Below are positions 52,299 to 62,879 of a stretch of DNA of 64,000 nucleotides, piece after piece. Under the pieces are notes generated by a model. The model was not told the DNA's origin and did no database searches. It worked only from the letters and a program-made list of their open reading frames with translations. Within the stretch, counting starts at the first letter, position 1, and each line of letters starts with the position of its first letter. The stretch comes from Myxococcales bacterium (GTDB lineage Bacteria; Myxococcota_A; Polyangia; Polyangiales; Ga0077539), in contig JAAFIF010000011.1 of assembly GCA_013298625.1 (NCBI GenBank), positions 1 through 64,000 of the forward strand, in the 5' to 3' direction. A program made the translations under genes and the position numbers.

Positions 52299-53801
52299 TC
52301 ATCCGCTCTGTCGACTCGCGGCGCGCGCGTCGAGCACGCGGTTGCGCAGCGCGCTCTCGTCGCTGATGCACGTCGCGGCGTTGCCCGTCGCCGGCTCGGC
52401 GCGCTCGCAGGCGAGACCGACGTCCGCGCTCGCGTCGGACATGACCCCGAGCGCGTCGAGCGCGACCTCGCGAAACGCCCTGAGCTTGTCCTCGTCGAGC
52501 AGATAGACCACCACGCGCTCGAGCTTCGATCCGCCGAGCGACAGGTGAAAGCGCAGCGTGCTCATCATGGCGTTGGCGCAGGTCTCGAGCGTGACGTTGG
52601 CCGCGCCCGTGCCGAGCGCGCAGAGCGCGAGCGAGCGAGCGCCGAGCTCTTCGGCCGTGAGCAGCGCCCTGTGCGTGGTGCGGCCGACGACGGAGGTCCC
52701 CTTCCACGCGCCGACCGCGTGCAGGACGTGATGCGCGCGAAGCCGGCCCGCGCGCGTGACGACGCACACGCCGAGCTCGCGCTCGCCCTCGGCCATCGCG
52801 GCGGCTTCGATCTCGTCTCCGCCCGCGCGACGAAGAGCGTCGCCGACGCCCGAGCGCATCTTCATTTCGTAGTTGGCCGAGCTCACAATGGCGTCGGCTT
52901 CGCTCTTCGCGATGTCGCCGACGACCAGCGAGACCTCGCAGCGGCCGAGGCGAAACGTGGTCGGTCCAGTGGCGACGAAGCGTCGCGCGCTGACCTCGTC
53001 GGCGAGGATCCGTCGCAACGTTCGAGCGCTGCGCTGCAGGGACTTTGGATCGGGCAGGCGCAGGTCTGGGTTCTTCTCGAGGGCCAGCCCCAACATGTGT
53101 TGAAAGAAGCTCTCGGGCGCGGTCCTCGGCGAAGGAAACGGCGGTCGCGCAGAGAGGTCGCGCACCGAGTCGTAGTCCATGAACGGGGCTCTGCCGTAGC
53201 GAAGATCGAACGCAGTCGCGCCGAGCGAGTACACGTCGGCCGAGCGCGAAGGGGACTGACCGAGGAAGAGCTCGGGGGCCATGAACTTGAGCGTTCCGGA
53301 CACGTCGGCGGCGCGGAGAGAGTCGGCGTCGACGGCGATTCCGAAGTCGCCGAGGCGGACGCCGTCGGGGGTGGCGAAGAGGTTGGACGGCTTGACGTCG
53401 CGGTGGATCACGCCGACGCGATGCGCGGCCGAGAGCGCGTCGCAGCACTGGTCGACAGCGTCGCACACGAACCAGAGCGGCAGCCCGACGCCGAGCGCCG
53501 CGCGACGACGACGGTCGAGCTCGGCCAGGTCGATCCCGTCGACGTACTCCTGCGCGACGAAGGGAACGCCGCACAGCTCACCGGTATCCATCGCCCGCAC
53601 CACGCGCGGGCTCGTCACCCGCGCCATCAGCCGCGCCTCGGCGAGCATCCGCGCGCGCGGGTCGTGACCGCGCCCCTCCACCTCCGCGCGCAACGTCTTC
53701 AGCACCACCGGAACCCCGAGCCCCACGTGTCTGGCGAGCCAGACCTCGCTCATTCCACCGCAGCCAATTCGGCCCCAAACGTCGTACCGGTCCTCGCTCA
53801 T
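52299..53801 (-). CDS. Ser/Thr protein kinase fused to a macrodomain
   Basis: A 500-residue soluble protein. The Hanks-type kinase (about 7-265) has the Gly-loop GRIGCGG, Lys35 (VVLK), HRDVKPSN (133-140) and DFG (152-154); no membrane helix follows. Residues 286-445 form a macrodomain (VVGDIAKSEADAIVSSAN, then CALGTGAANV), a fold that binds ADP-ribose or removes it. The substrate loop is RSGVG rather than GGGV, so its binding may differ. ATG at 53801 is chosen because AAGGAG precedes it by nine nucleotides; an ATG at 53834 is less likely. Such a fusion links phosphorylation with ADP-ribose signalling. Confidence 0.85.
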   Translation of the reverse strand: MSEDRYDVWGRIGCGGMSEVWLARHVGLGVPVVLKTLRAEVEGRGHDPRARMLAEARLMARVTSPRVVRAMDTGELCGVPFVAQEYVDGIDLAELDRRRRAALGVGLPLWFVCDAVDQCCDALSAAHRVGVIHRDVKPSNLFATPDGVRLGDFGIAVDADSLRAADVSGTLKFMAPELFLGQSPSRSADVYSLGATAFDLRYGRAPFMDYDSVRDLSARPPFPSPRTAPESFFQHMLGLALEKNPDLRLPDPKSLQRSARTLRRILADEVSARRFVATGPTTFRLGRCEVSLVVGDIAKSEADAIVSSANYEMKMRSGVGDALRRAGGDEIEAAAMAEGERELGVCVVTRAGRLRAHHVLHAVGAWKGTSVVGRTTHRALLTAEELGARSLALCALGTGAANVTLETCANAMMSTLRFHLSLGGSKLERVVVYLLDEDKLRAFREVALDALGVMSDASADVGLACERAEPATGNAATCISDESALRNRVLDARAASRQSG

Positions 53802-53925
53802 CACGCAGCGCTCCTTCGTGGGCGTGCTTGTCACGACGGGCGATCGCGATGTTGCGCGAGGGGAGAAATTTTTCTTCGGCGAGGCTGCCGCGCGTTGGTT
53901 GGGGCTCGGCTGCGGTCGCGGACGC

Positions 53926-53997
53926 TCAGGCGTCGTGCTCTCCGAAGTTCACCGTCATCGTCGCGGCGAGGATCATCGACAGTACAATCCAGCTCAT
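53926..53997 (-). CDS. Possible 23-residue membrane peptide
   Basis: A short frame in the 420-bp gap 53802-54221. It has a textbook AAGGAG ribosome site seven nucleotides before ATG 53997 and encodes a hydrophobic core SWIVLSMILAATMTVNF with an acidic end, then TGA. It lies about 125 bp upstream of the kinase gene on the same strand. It could be a small membrane protein or leader peptide; no family known. The rest of the gap shows no gene I can support. Confidence 0.4.
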   Translation of the reverse strand: MSWIVLSMILAATMTVNFGEHDA

Positions 53998-54221
53998 CGG
54001 CGCTCTCCTTCAGCAGTGGGTCCGCGGGGGTCGCGTGAACGGGTCCGTGCGTCGATCATCGCGCCCTCGCGTGTCGCCGTCGTGAAGCGTCGCGGGCAGC
54101 TCCGAAACAGCCTCGGCCGCTCTCCTCGACGGCAATTCCCGCCGCACCGCAACGCCACTCGGCGAAGACCGCGACGATTGTTGGGAACCTGCACGCACGC
54201 CCGCACTCTCAGCGCGACGCC

Positions 54222-55583
54222 ATGCGCTCGACGATCGCTCTCTTCGCGTCCCTCGCCCTCTCCTGCTGCGCGTCGCCCGCTGCGCTTCGTTCTGCCGCGC
54301 GATGTCCCGCGCCGATCGCAGCGCCGCCCGCCGCGCAGCCCGCTCAGCCCGCGCCCGCGTGGCTCTCGCTCGAGCCCACACAGTCCGGCGATCCGGCTCG
54401 ATGGACCGTTCGGCTCGGCGAGCTTCGCGACCGCGTGACGGTGCGCGCCGACGAGCGAGGAGAGCCCTCGTGTCGCGGCCCCCTCGCCCGCCAGGGAGCA
54501 GACGGCCGATGGTGGTGCATGCGCGTCGACTCGGACCTCGCGCGCGTCCGCGAGCTCGTGGTGTCCCAGCAGACGCCGAGCGCAGCGTTCGAGCTGGGTT
54601 GGAGCCAGGCCGGCGCTCTCGGCGCGCCGCGCGCCCCGCTGCCGCCGGGCCGCTATCGATTGAGCCTCGTCGCGCGCAGCGAGCGCGACGGCGCAGCGGG
54701 TCCGTGGCGCGAACTGCAGCGCTTCTTCTCGATCGCGGCCCCCGCCGACGCGCGCGACGAAGCGCTGCTGCGCAGAGCCATCACCGAGCAGTCGCCAGAG
54801 TGTCCTCCTGCGCCAGCGCACGTGTTTCGAGCGCTCGCGCACAAAATGACCCCTGCCCAGCTGGCCCCGTTGCTCGCCTCGCCCGGCGCGACGACAGACG
54901 ATCGCGTGGCGATGTTTACGGCGATGATCGAGCTGCCCGAAGTGCGCGGCTGGCTTCGCGACGAGCTGAGCGCGTCGCGCGCGAACTTCTCCGCTTCGTG
55001 CGTGATTTTGCAGCACGGATCGATGTTCGATCGAGACGTGCGCACGGCCGCCGAGGGCGTGTTCGCCGCGCGGCTACCGAGCGAAGCGGACATCGGCGTC
55101 AGCGCGATCTACGCGACGCACAGCAGCTCGTGGTCGCCCTCGATCGTGCGAGCGCTGGCGCAACGCATCGACCGCACCCGCGACGCAAACGAGCTCGCGC
55201 ACTGGCCCTCGGTCTTCACTTGTCCCGGACCGCGCCCGTCGGAGAGCGCTGGGCTGGGAGCGCTCGTCCGCGCGCTGCGCGACGCCGCGAATCGCGTGCG
55301 AAGAGAGCACCGCGACGTGGCCGCGTCGCTCGATGGCAAAGCGGCAGAGCTACGCGCGGCGCTCACGCGAATCCGCTCGGACGCCGACGCAGAGCTGCGA
55401 CAAGCCAACGGCGGACGCGCGCCCGCCCTGCCCCGCCTCGACTCGGACGGTTGCGGATTCGGCTTCGGAACCTCCGGTCGCTTCGCCTCGACCTGCTCGC
55501 GCGAACGCTGGCCCACGGTGGAGCAGCTCACGGTCGCGCGCGGCGCGATGACGCTCGAGCCCGCGGCCGCGCCGCAGCGCTGA
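54222..55583 (+). CDS. Secreted or lipid-anchored protein, unknown
   Basis: A 453-residue exported protein with hydrophobic start MRSTIALFASLALSCCASP; the CC pair could give a lipidation site. After a Pro/Ala-rich linker, residues 50-180 are beta-rich (ARWTVRLGELRDRV, RYRLSLVARSER), 190-330 are helical (LLRRAITEQSPECPP), and the last 100 have a Gly-rich end (GCGFGFGTSGRF). No family known. It is divergent from the small peptide/kinase region. Confidence 0.7.
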   Translation: MRSTIALFASLALSCCASPAALRSAARCPAPIAAPPAAQPAQPAPAWLSLEPTQSGDPARWTVRLGELRDRVTVRADERGEPSCRGPLARQGADGRWWCMRVDSDLARVRELVVSQQTPSAAFELGWSQAGALGAPRAPLPPGRYRLSLVARSERDGAAGPWRELQRFFSIAAPADARDEALLRRAITEQSPECPPAPAHVFRALAHKMTPAQLAPLLASPGATTDDRVAMFTAMIELPEVRGWLRDELSASRANFSASCVILQHGSMFDRDVRTAAEGVFAARLPSEADIGVSAIYATHSSSWSPSIVRALAQRIDRTRDANELAHWPSVFTCPGPRPSESAGLGALVRALRDAANRVRREHRDVAASLDGKAAELRAALTRIRSDADAELRQANGGRAPALPRLDSDGCGFGFGTSGRFASTCSRERWPTVEQLTVARGAMTLEPAAAPQR

Positions 55584-55611
55584 GCGCGAGCGTCGCCGAT
55601 GACCGAGCACG

Positions 55612-56706
55612 CTAGGGCATCTGCGAAAACCAGTGAAACAGCTGTCCGATCGTCCCTGCGCGGTCGGCCGTGGGCAGCGCGAGCTCGCCGATGTTGGCGA
55701 GGTTGACCGCGAGCGTTCCGTCCGTGGGGCTGGCCGGAGCGCGCACGCCGCGGACCTCGGGATACGCGAACGACAGCAGGTGCTCGTCGACCTTGTAGAA
55801 CGCGTGCGTCGGGGTCATCGCGAGCCCTTCTTTCGCGCTCCCCATGAGCGTCGAGTCGACGAATGCGACGATCGGCAGGTGCCGCGCGGCCGGCGGCAGC
55901 ACGAACGCGCGGACGGTGTTGTCCTTGACGGGCGCGAGCGGGTGGAGCAGCAGCTTGTTCGCGGGAGCGATGGAGAGCGCCTGCATGATCGCCGCAGAAA
56001 AGTCAGCGGGCGGAGTGATCGGCGGCGGCGCGCTCGGCGGCAGCTGGCGGTCCAGCATCTTCTCGAAGAACAAGTCGTACGAGGGCTGCGTCACGAAGTG
56101 CATCGTGGTGTAGCCGGGCGCCGAGACGAGCGAGGGCTGCAACGCGCGGGCGGCCTCGAGCAGCTTGAGAAAGCCCGCTTGCTGCACCAACGACACGACG
56201 CCGACGCGCCCGGTGGCCTTCATCGCGAGGTGCGTGAGGCCACCGCGAAACGGCCGCGTTTGCAGGTGCCACGCGTAGTTGATCTCTCCGCGTCCGATGC
56301 GCCACTCCCACCGCGCGCTGCGCAGCGCCGCGGTCAGCGCGCCGTTGAGCCCGAGCGCGTGCGACGTCGCCGGATCTGGAGACTGCCAACACTCGGCGAA
56401 CAACCCGCTCTCCCAGCTCGCCGGGCCGCGCAGCGTGCCTTGCAGCCACGCGTGATGCTCTCCGGGCAAGGGATACAGCCCCGAGTACGGCTGGACGTAC
56501 AAGTGCGGGACGCCCGCGGTCTCGAGGTGAAAGCACTGAAACGCGTCCACCGCGAGCGAGCCTCCGAACAACGCCGTGACCGCGCCTCCGACCGCCGAGT
56601 TGTGCCCGAGGATCACGTCGGTGACGGATTTGAGCTGCGCTCCGGCAGCGGCGGCTTCGCGGAGGACCGCGAGCTTCATCCACGAGCGATGCTGCAACGA
56701 AGACAT
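55612..56706 (-). CDS. Cytoplasmic protein with PH-like C-terminal domain, unknown
   Basis: A 364-residue protein without signal or helix. The N-terminal part has HNSAVGGAVTALFGG and a His-rich loop (LPGEHHAWLQGTL). Residues about 275-325 (VAFVDSTLMGSAKEGLAMT, HAFYKVDEHLLSFAYPEV) follow the pattern of bacterial PH-like domains with a DSTLxGSAKxGL motif. No enzyme motif is seen. It converges with the 453-residue protein gene. Confidence 0.6.
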   Translation of the reverse strand: MSSLQHRSWMKLAVLREAAAAGAQLKSVTDVILGHNSAVGGAVTALFGGSLAVDAFQCFHLETAGVPHLYVQPYSGLYPLPGEHHAWLQGTLRGPASWESGLFAECWQSPDPATSHALGLNGALTAALRSARWEWRIGRGEINYAWHLQTRPFRGGLTHLAMKATGRVGVVSLVQQAGFLKLLEAARALQPSLVSAPGYTTMHFVTQPSYDLFFEKMLDRQLPPSAPPPITPPADFSAAIMQALSIAPANKLLLHPLAPVKDNTVRAFVLPPAARHLPIVAFVDSTLMGSAKEGLAMTPTHAFYKVDEHLLSFAYPEVRGVRAPASPTDGTLAVNLANIGELALPTADRAGTIGQLFHWFSQMP

Positions 56707-56777
56707 GGCGAGTGAGCTTCACCCGCTAGCACACGAACAGAACGCGACGACACTTTCGCGCGACGACGCCGGCGCGC

Positions 56778-58382
<1,605 letters not shown>

Positions 58383-58515
58383 CGCGGGGACGCGCCTTCT
58401 GGCATCAACCGCGGCGGGACGCAACGGAGGCGAGCGTCGCGACCGCGAGAACGCGGCGCCCTTCGTGGCCGCGGTCGGCAACGATCGGCCGCAAGCGTCT
58501 TCCGCCGCACGCGCC

Positions 58516-58689
58516 ATGGCCGCTGCGGAAGTTGTGGTCATCGATCACGCGGGGGCCGCGATCGCGACGGTGGTGTTTCTGTCAGCAGACGACGTCGGCG
58601 TGATGAGCGTGCGCGAGCGAGGGAGGTGCGCGCTCAGGGCGAGCGAGTCTGCTGCGCTGCGCGCGTTGCTCGCGCGACATCTGCCGTAG
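58516..58689 (+). CDS. Small ORF, unknown
   Basis: A 57-residue frame in the 554-bp gap between the ABC-F gene and the next lipoprotein. It begins MAAAEVVVIDHAGAAIATVVFL and ends Arg/Ala-rich. It could encode a small protein, but no ribosome site or relative supports it. Confidence 0.25.
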   Translation: MAAAEVVVIDHAGAAIATVVFLSADDVGVMSVRERGRCALRASESAALRALLARHLP

Positions 58690-58691
58690 CG

Positions 58692-58940
58692 ATGGGCAGC
58701 GGGGGCGGTGTTCGATCGTTCACGAGCGCACGGCGCCGCGAAGCATCGTGCGAAGCTGTGTGCGCCGAAGACAAGACGCTCGAGGGAGCAAGCGATGGGA
58801 GGACAAGCGAGCCCGCGCCGACACCAGCTTCGTCATCGAAAGTCTACGCGTCGGACTTCTTCGATGATTTCATGCAGCAGCCCTGGGGTGCGCTGGCGGG
58901 TCTTCGACCTCCGCGTACGCGATTCCGAGAACCGCGATGA
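58692..58940 (+). CDS. Small ORF overlapping the lipoprotein start, unknown
   Basis: An 82-residue frame that ends TGA within the start of the next gene (ATGATGA). Its last third (KVYASDFFDDFMQQPWGALA) has an aromatic and acidic mix not typical of a GC-rich shadow frame. The 5' part contains the degenerate repeat at 58701-58726. It may be a real coupled small gene, or chance. Confidence 0.25.
   Translation: MGSGGGVRSFTSARRREASCEAVCAEDKTLEGASDGRTSEPAPTPASSSKVYASDFFDDFMQQPWGALAGLRPPRTRFREPR
58701..58726 (+). repeat. Degenerate partial copy of the 61-bp repeat
   Basis: This stretch matches the first 26 bases of the repeat at 62556 at 22 of 26 positions (GGGGGCGGTG, TTCGATCGTT, CACGAG). The rest of the unit is absent. 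It is the only copy I saw outside the 62.5-63.0 kb cluster. Confidence 0.5.
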
Positions 58941-59896
58941 TGAACTCCCGCCTTCACCTCACCGTGCTCACCCTTCTGCTCGGCTTCGTGCTCGGTTGCG
59001 GCACTCATGGCGCGTTGAGGGAGCCGTGCACCATTCGCCCGGAGCCAGTCCAGACGGTCGTCTTGGTGGGTTTCAACCTCGGGATCGAGCGAATGACCCA
59101 GACATGGGGTGGTCTGTCGAAGTTTGATTCACAGGTTCAGTTCGCTCGTGCTGTCGCCGCCGCGCTTCCTACTTCGACCATCGGTGGAGGGCTGGCGATT
59201 CCAGAGCTGCTCGACTCGCGAAGGGTAAGTTCGAGCTGCGCTCGCATCACGCTTCGACAACCGTTCACCGAGGGCGGCTTGCATGAGTTCGTTGCGTTCA
59301 TGGGCGGATTTACCAACAACACGCTCGTGACCTTCGGATGTTGCGGCCCGGGCAAACCGCTGCCGCTCGCGGTCCCGACCATGAACGACCGGCGATATCG
59401 CTACGTGCTCGCGCAGATGATGCTCGCTGCGCGGTTCTGCGACGGGCGTGACGGACTCGAGCCGGATCTACCGTTGTTGAGAGGCCCGCGCTTCAACGTC
59501 GCGCTCGTGTCCGCCGAGGAGGTGCCTTCCGTCGGAACACTTGAACGAACGGCGGTCGATCGCTTCGCGAATGCTGGCGGCTTGGCCAACTCCGAAGGGC
59601 CCGGCCCGTGGTTCGAGACCCGATCGCCAGACGTCTTCGTGCGGCACCTTCGCGCCCGCATCGAAGAGAACGCGCGCTGCAACTACGTGCTCGCGCCAGG
59701 GACTGCGCAGAACGTCGTCGAGGTCATGCAGGACAACGCCGGATCACTCAGCCCCATCGTGCGCGACGAGAGCAGCGGTTGGACCATCGACGTCGACGGC
59801 AACCTCGTGCTGCGCGGGTCCGCTTGCCGCAGCGCACTGAGCAGCCGAGCTTCCGTGGTCGTGCGGCCAGGGAGCTGTCCACGGACGGGCTGGTGA
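58937..59896 (+). CDS. Lipoprotein, unknown function
   Basis: A 319-residue lipoprotein: signal 1-20 and Cys21 (LLGFVLGC). Mature cysteines occur in pairs (TFGCCGPGK). The segment TVVLVGFNLGIERMTQTWGG and later strand-helix alternation is faintly like a von Willebrand A-type fold, but the MIDAS DxSxS is missing. No family identified. Two adjacent ATGs at 58937 and 58940 are both possible starts. Confidence 0.7.
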   Translation: MMNSRLHLTVLTLLLGFVLGCGTHGALREPCTIRPEPVQTVVLVGFNLGIERMTQTWGGLSKFDSQVQFARAVAAALPTSTIGGGLAIPELLDSRRVSSSCARITLRQPFTEGGLHEFVAFMGGFTNNTLVTFGCCGPGKPLPLAVPTMNDRRYRYVLAQMMLAARFCDGRDGLEPDLPLLRGPRFNVALVSAEEVPSVGTLERTAVDRFANAGGLANSEGPGPWFETRSPDVFVRHLRARIEENARCNYVLAPGTAQNVVEVMQDNAGSLSPIVRDESSGWTIDVDGNLVLRGSACRSALSSRASVVVRPGSCPRTGW

Positions 59897-59980
59897 AGGC
59901 GTCTGCGTGGCAGCGGTCACGATCCATCAGCGGTCGCACGCAACGCACGTCGCGTTCACCGGCCGAGCCGCCCGCGCAAC

Positions 59981-60409
59981 TCACCGCCCGCTCAGCCAGA
60001 ACAGCAGCGCAGCGCGCGCGGTCCACGCGAGGGTCCGCGGCCAGTTGGTGGCGACGAGCCTCGCGAGCAGCGACGCTCGCTCGCCGTCGTTCGCCGTCGC
60101 GACCGCGTTGTGAATCGGCACCGAGAGCAGCGCGGTCGACGCCCACGCGCCGAGCACGAGGGCCAGCGCGAGGCCGGTGCTCCATCGCGGCGCGACGCGC
60201 TCGCTCGCCGTCGCCAACGCGAGCGCGAGCAGCAGCTCTGCGCCCATCAGCGGCAGCACGATCCACGAGATTCGCTCGGTGTGCGCCCGATGAAACGCCG
60301 CGAACTGCGGCGCTCCGACCGAAGAGAACAGCGGGTAGTGCACGAGCTGAATCGTCCAGATCAGGCCGACCAGCGCGCACGTGACGGCGAGGTTCGTTCG
60401 AAGCAGCAT
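59981..60409 (-). CDS. Four-helix integral membrane protein, unknown
   Basis: A 142-residue protein with four membrane helices (near 5-25, 50-70, 78-98, 120-138). The loop PQFAAFHRAHTERISWIVLP between helices 1 and 2 is the most conserved-looking part. It resembles small DUF1772-like membrane proteins, without certainty. ATG at 60409; the longer open frame upstream is antisense to the EamA gene. It is divergent from that transporter gene by 148 bp. Confidence 0.65.
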   Translation of the reverse strand: MLLRTNLAVTCALVGLIWTIQLVHYPLFSSVGAPQFAAFHRAHTERISWIVLPLMGAELLLALALATASERVAPRWSTGLALALVLGAWASTALLSVPIHNAVATANDGERASLLARLVATNWPRTLAWTARAALLFWLSGR

Positions 60410-60557
60410 CGCGAGCGCTCGAGGCAGAGCACTGTCAGGTTGGTGCTCGCTGCTGCGATGCCGCGCAGCGCGCAGGCGTTGCTCGGCGCGCTCACGCAAA
60501 GCAACACGGCGACGAAGTGCATCGCCGAAGCGCTCGAAGCAGTGGCATAACCGCGCG

Positions 60558-61469
60558 GTGCCGATCGGAGAGTCCTTCGCGCTCGCAGCGGCCTTGTGTT
60601 GGGCCATCGGCTCGGTGCTCTTCGCGCGCATCGGACGGACGGTCTCGCCCGCGGCGATGAACCTCATGAAGTGCCTCACCGCCGCGACGCTGCTGCTCGT
60701 CGCGCGCGTGGCGCTCTCGTCGTCGATCGCGCCGCTGCACGTCACGAGCGCGTCGGCGCTCTTGCTCGCGGCGAGCGCGGTGATCGGTCTCACCGTGGGG
60801 GACACCGCGTACTTCGAGGCGATGGCGAGGATCGGCGTTCCGCGGGCGATTTTGCTGCTCTCGGCGGCGCCAGTGTTCGCGACGATCGGCGGCGCGCTGC
60901 TGCTCGACGAGCGCGTCACGCCGCGCACGATCGCGGGAATCGCGGTGACGCTCGCGGGCATCGGCCTCGCCGTCACCAGCCGCGACGAGCGCGACGCGAC
61001 AACGGGCGAGAGCGATCGCCCGCGTGCCGAGCTGCGCGCGGGCGTCGGGTACGGGCTGCTCGCCGCGCTCTGTCAGGCCGCGGGCAGCTTGTTGTCCCGC
61101 CGCGCGATGGCCGATGGAATCGATCCCCTCGCGGCCGCCGCCGGTCGCGTGGGCATCGGCGCCGTCGCGTTGATCGCCAGCGCGCTGCTCTTGGGCCGCG
61201 CGCGCCAGTGGTCTCGAGAGATCGCCGACGACCTCGCGTGGGCGAAGATCGCAGCCGCGTCGGTGATCGGAACGTTCGCTGGAATCTGGATGGCACAAAT
61301 CGCCCTCGCCCGCTCGGCGTCGACAGGGGTCGCCACGACGCTGCTCGCGACGAGCCCCATCTTCGCGCTTCCGCTCGCGCACTTCGTCGGGCACGAGCGA
61401 GTGCGCGCCCGAGGCGTGCTCGCGACGATCGTCGCGGTGACAGGCGTCGCGCTGCTCACCCTGCGGTGA
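60558..61469 (+). CDS. EamA-family (DMT) transporter
   Basis: A 303-residue inner-membrane protein with ten helices in two EamA halves; typical family segments are ALAAALCWAIGSVLFARIG at the start, APVFATIGGALLLDERVTP at the end of half one, and ATSPIFALPLAHFVGHERV in half two. DMT proteins export or import small metabolites; the substrate cannot be told. GTG at 60558 gives the family N-terminus. Confidence 0.85.
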   Translation: MPIGESFALAAALCWAIGSVLFARIGRTVSPAAMNLMKCLTAATLLLVARVALSSSIAPLHVTSASALLLAASAVIGLTVGDTAYFEAMARIGVPRAILLLSAAPVFATIGGALLLDERVTPRTIAGIAVTLAGIGLAVTSRDERDATTGESDRPRAELRAGVGYGLLAALCQAAGSLLSRRAMADGIDPLAAAAGRVGIGAVALIASALLLGRARQWSREIADDLAWAKIAAASVIGTFAGIWMAQIALARSASTGVATTLLATSPIFALPLAHFVGHERVRARGVLATIVAVTGVALLTLR

Positions 61470-61482
61470 GCGGTGACGGTGT

Positions 61483-62520
61483 TCAGGGTGCGCGCCCCGC
61501 GGCCTGCACGCGAGCCATCCACGCGGGGTCGCAGAGCGTGCGCGAGAGCCGCGCGCGCGTCGCGGCGAACAGGGCTTGCCAGCGCTGGCGTTCGGGCTCG
61601 GTCAACGCGAGCTCGGTGACGCCGCGGCGCTGAAGCGACTGCACCGACGCGGCTTCGGCCCGCAAAATCGCAGGGCGATAGATGGTGATCGCCTGCGCGA
61701 TGACGGCCTGGAGCGTGGCGCGGTCCGCGGGCGCGACGCTGTTCCATGAGGTTTGCGAGAAGGCCAAGGCGTTGAGCGAGCCGCTCGCGGGGCGCTCGCT
61801 CATGTAGCGGACGTGCGCGGACCATTGCAGCGCGATCGCGGCCAACGGCGGCGCGAACACCGTGTCGATCCGCTGCGACTGCAGCCCCATCAGCACCTCG
61901 GAGATGGACAGCGAGACTCCCGCAGCGCCGGCCTCCGCGTAGAGCGCGGGCAAGATCGGATCATCGGGCCACTGCCACGGCCGCGCGCCGCGCAGATCCG
62001 CGGGAACGCGCACGGCACGCGCCGAGAACATCCGCGGCCCCGTCGCCGGAGCGAGGTGCGCGAGCGCGAACCCCTCTCGCTGAAAGCCCTCTTCGAGCGT
62101 GGGCTTCAGCGCTTGATACGCGCGCAAAAACGACTCTGCGTCGGAGAACATCGCCGGCAGCTGAAACGCGAGCACGGGCCGGTGCATGTGCTGCAGGCCC
62201 GTGGCGCTCAGCGCGCCGCCGTCGAGTCGACCGCTGCGGATCTTGCGAACGACCTCGCGCTCGTCGCCCTGCACGCCCCCGAAGTACCAGCGCAGGGCGA
62301 GTCGACCGCTCGTTCGCCGGCGAACCTCGCGGTTCATGGCCTCGAGAGATTGGGTCATCTGCGAGCCCGATGGCGCGAGGGTCGCGATCGAGAGCGTGCG
62401 CGTCGCGGCGGCGCTCTGGGCAACGCTCTCGGTGGCACCGACGAACGCGATCGAGAGGCCAGTCACGGCGGCGCTGAGCGAGACCACGGTGCGGGACGGG
62501 ACGAGCGACGGCATGCGCAA
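61483..62520 (-). CDS. TRAP-type solute-binding protein (DctP family), orphan
   Basis: A 345-residue periplasmic protein with signal peptide 1-35 (ESVAQ|S). The mature part shows DctP features: TLAPSGSQMTQSLEAMNREV at the start, RLALRWYFGGVQGDEREVVRKIRSG, and PADLRGARPWQWPDDPI. TRAP systems take up carboxylates with a DctQM permease, but no permease gene is in the window. An ATG at residue 3 is an alternative start. It follows the repeat cluster. Confidence 0.8.
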   Translation of the reverse strand: MRMPSLVPSRTVVSLSAAVTGLSIAFVGATESVAQSAAATRTLSIATLAPSGSQMTQSLEAMNREVRRRTSGRLALRWYFGGVQGDEREVVRKIRSGRLDGGALSATGLQHMHRPVLAFQLPAMFSDAESFLRAYQALKPTLEEGFQREGFALAHLAPATGPRMFSARAVRVPADLRGARPWQWPDDPILPALYAEAGAAGVSLSISEVLMGLQSQRIDTVFAPPLAAIALQWSAHVRYMSERPASGSLNALAFSQTSWNSVAPADRATLQAVIAQAITIYRPAILRAEAASVQSLQRRGVTELALTEPERQRWQALFAATRARLSRTLCDPAWMARVQAAGRAP

Positions 62521-62555
62521 CGGTAGCGGAGTTGGACGGCGCGGGAGGGGCGGTT

Positions 62556-62616
62556 GGGGACGGTGTTCAATAGTTCACAAGACCGGGATAACCCCGCGGG
62601 ATCTGGATTGCCGCCA
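62556..62616 (+). repeat. 61-bp repeat unit 1
   Basis: First of a repeat family in the 470-bp gap 62521-62990, which holds no gene I can support. The unit runs from GGGGACGGTGTTCAATA through GACCGGGATAACCCCGCGGG to GATTGCCGCCA. It contains a GTTCA direct repeat and the palindrome CCCGCGGG. Similarity to unit 4 continues about 30 bp further (GCCGTCGAC, GGGAGC). Confidence 0.85.
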
Positions 62617-62688
62617 ACAGCGCGGCCGTCGACCGGGAGCCGTGGGGTCGTAGTCGCGGTGACGACGGATGGGGACTGGCGACGGCTG

Positions 62689-62749
62689 GGGACGGTGTTC
62701 AATCGTTCAAAAGACCGGGATAACCCCGCGGGATCCCGATTGCCGCCAT
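62689..62749 (+). repeat. 61-bp repeat unit 2
   Basis: Direct copy of unit 1, same length, differing at only a few positions (around 17, 23 and 49-50 of the unit). Confidence 0.85.
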
Positions 62750-62780
62750 CGGCGCCACGGTCGCTGCCCTGGCAGACGCG

Positions 62781-62807
62781 TTCTTGAACGATTGAACACC
62801 GTTCCCC
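62781..62807 (-). repeat. Partial inverted repeat unit 3
   Basis: Inverted copy of only the first 27 bases of the unit (GGGGAACGGTGTTCAATCGT on the minus strand), with a one-base insertion. Confidence 0.7.
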
Positions 62808-62879
62808 CTCGCTCACTGGTCCTCGCAGCTTCGTCGCCGCACGTCCCTCACCACAGCTCCCCGTCGACGGCAGCGCCGA

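Noticed and set aside
61483..62520. A complete TRAP transport system
   Set aside because: Only the binding protein is present; the neighbouring EamA protein belongs to a different family and is no substitute for DctQM.
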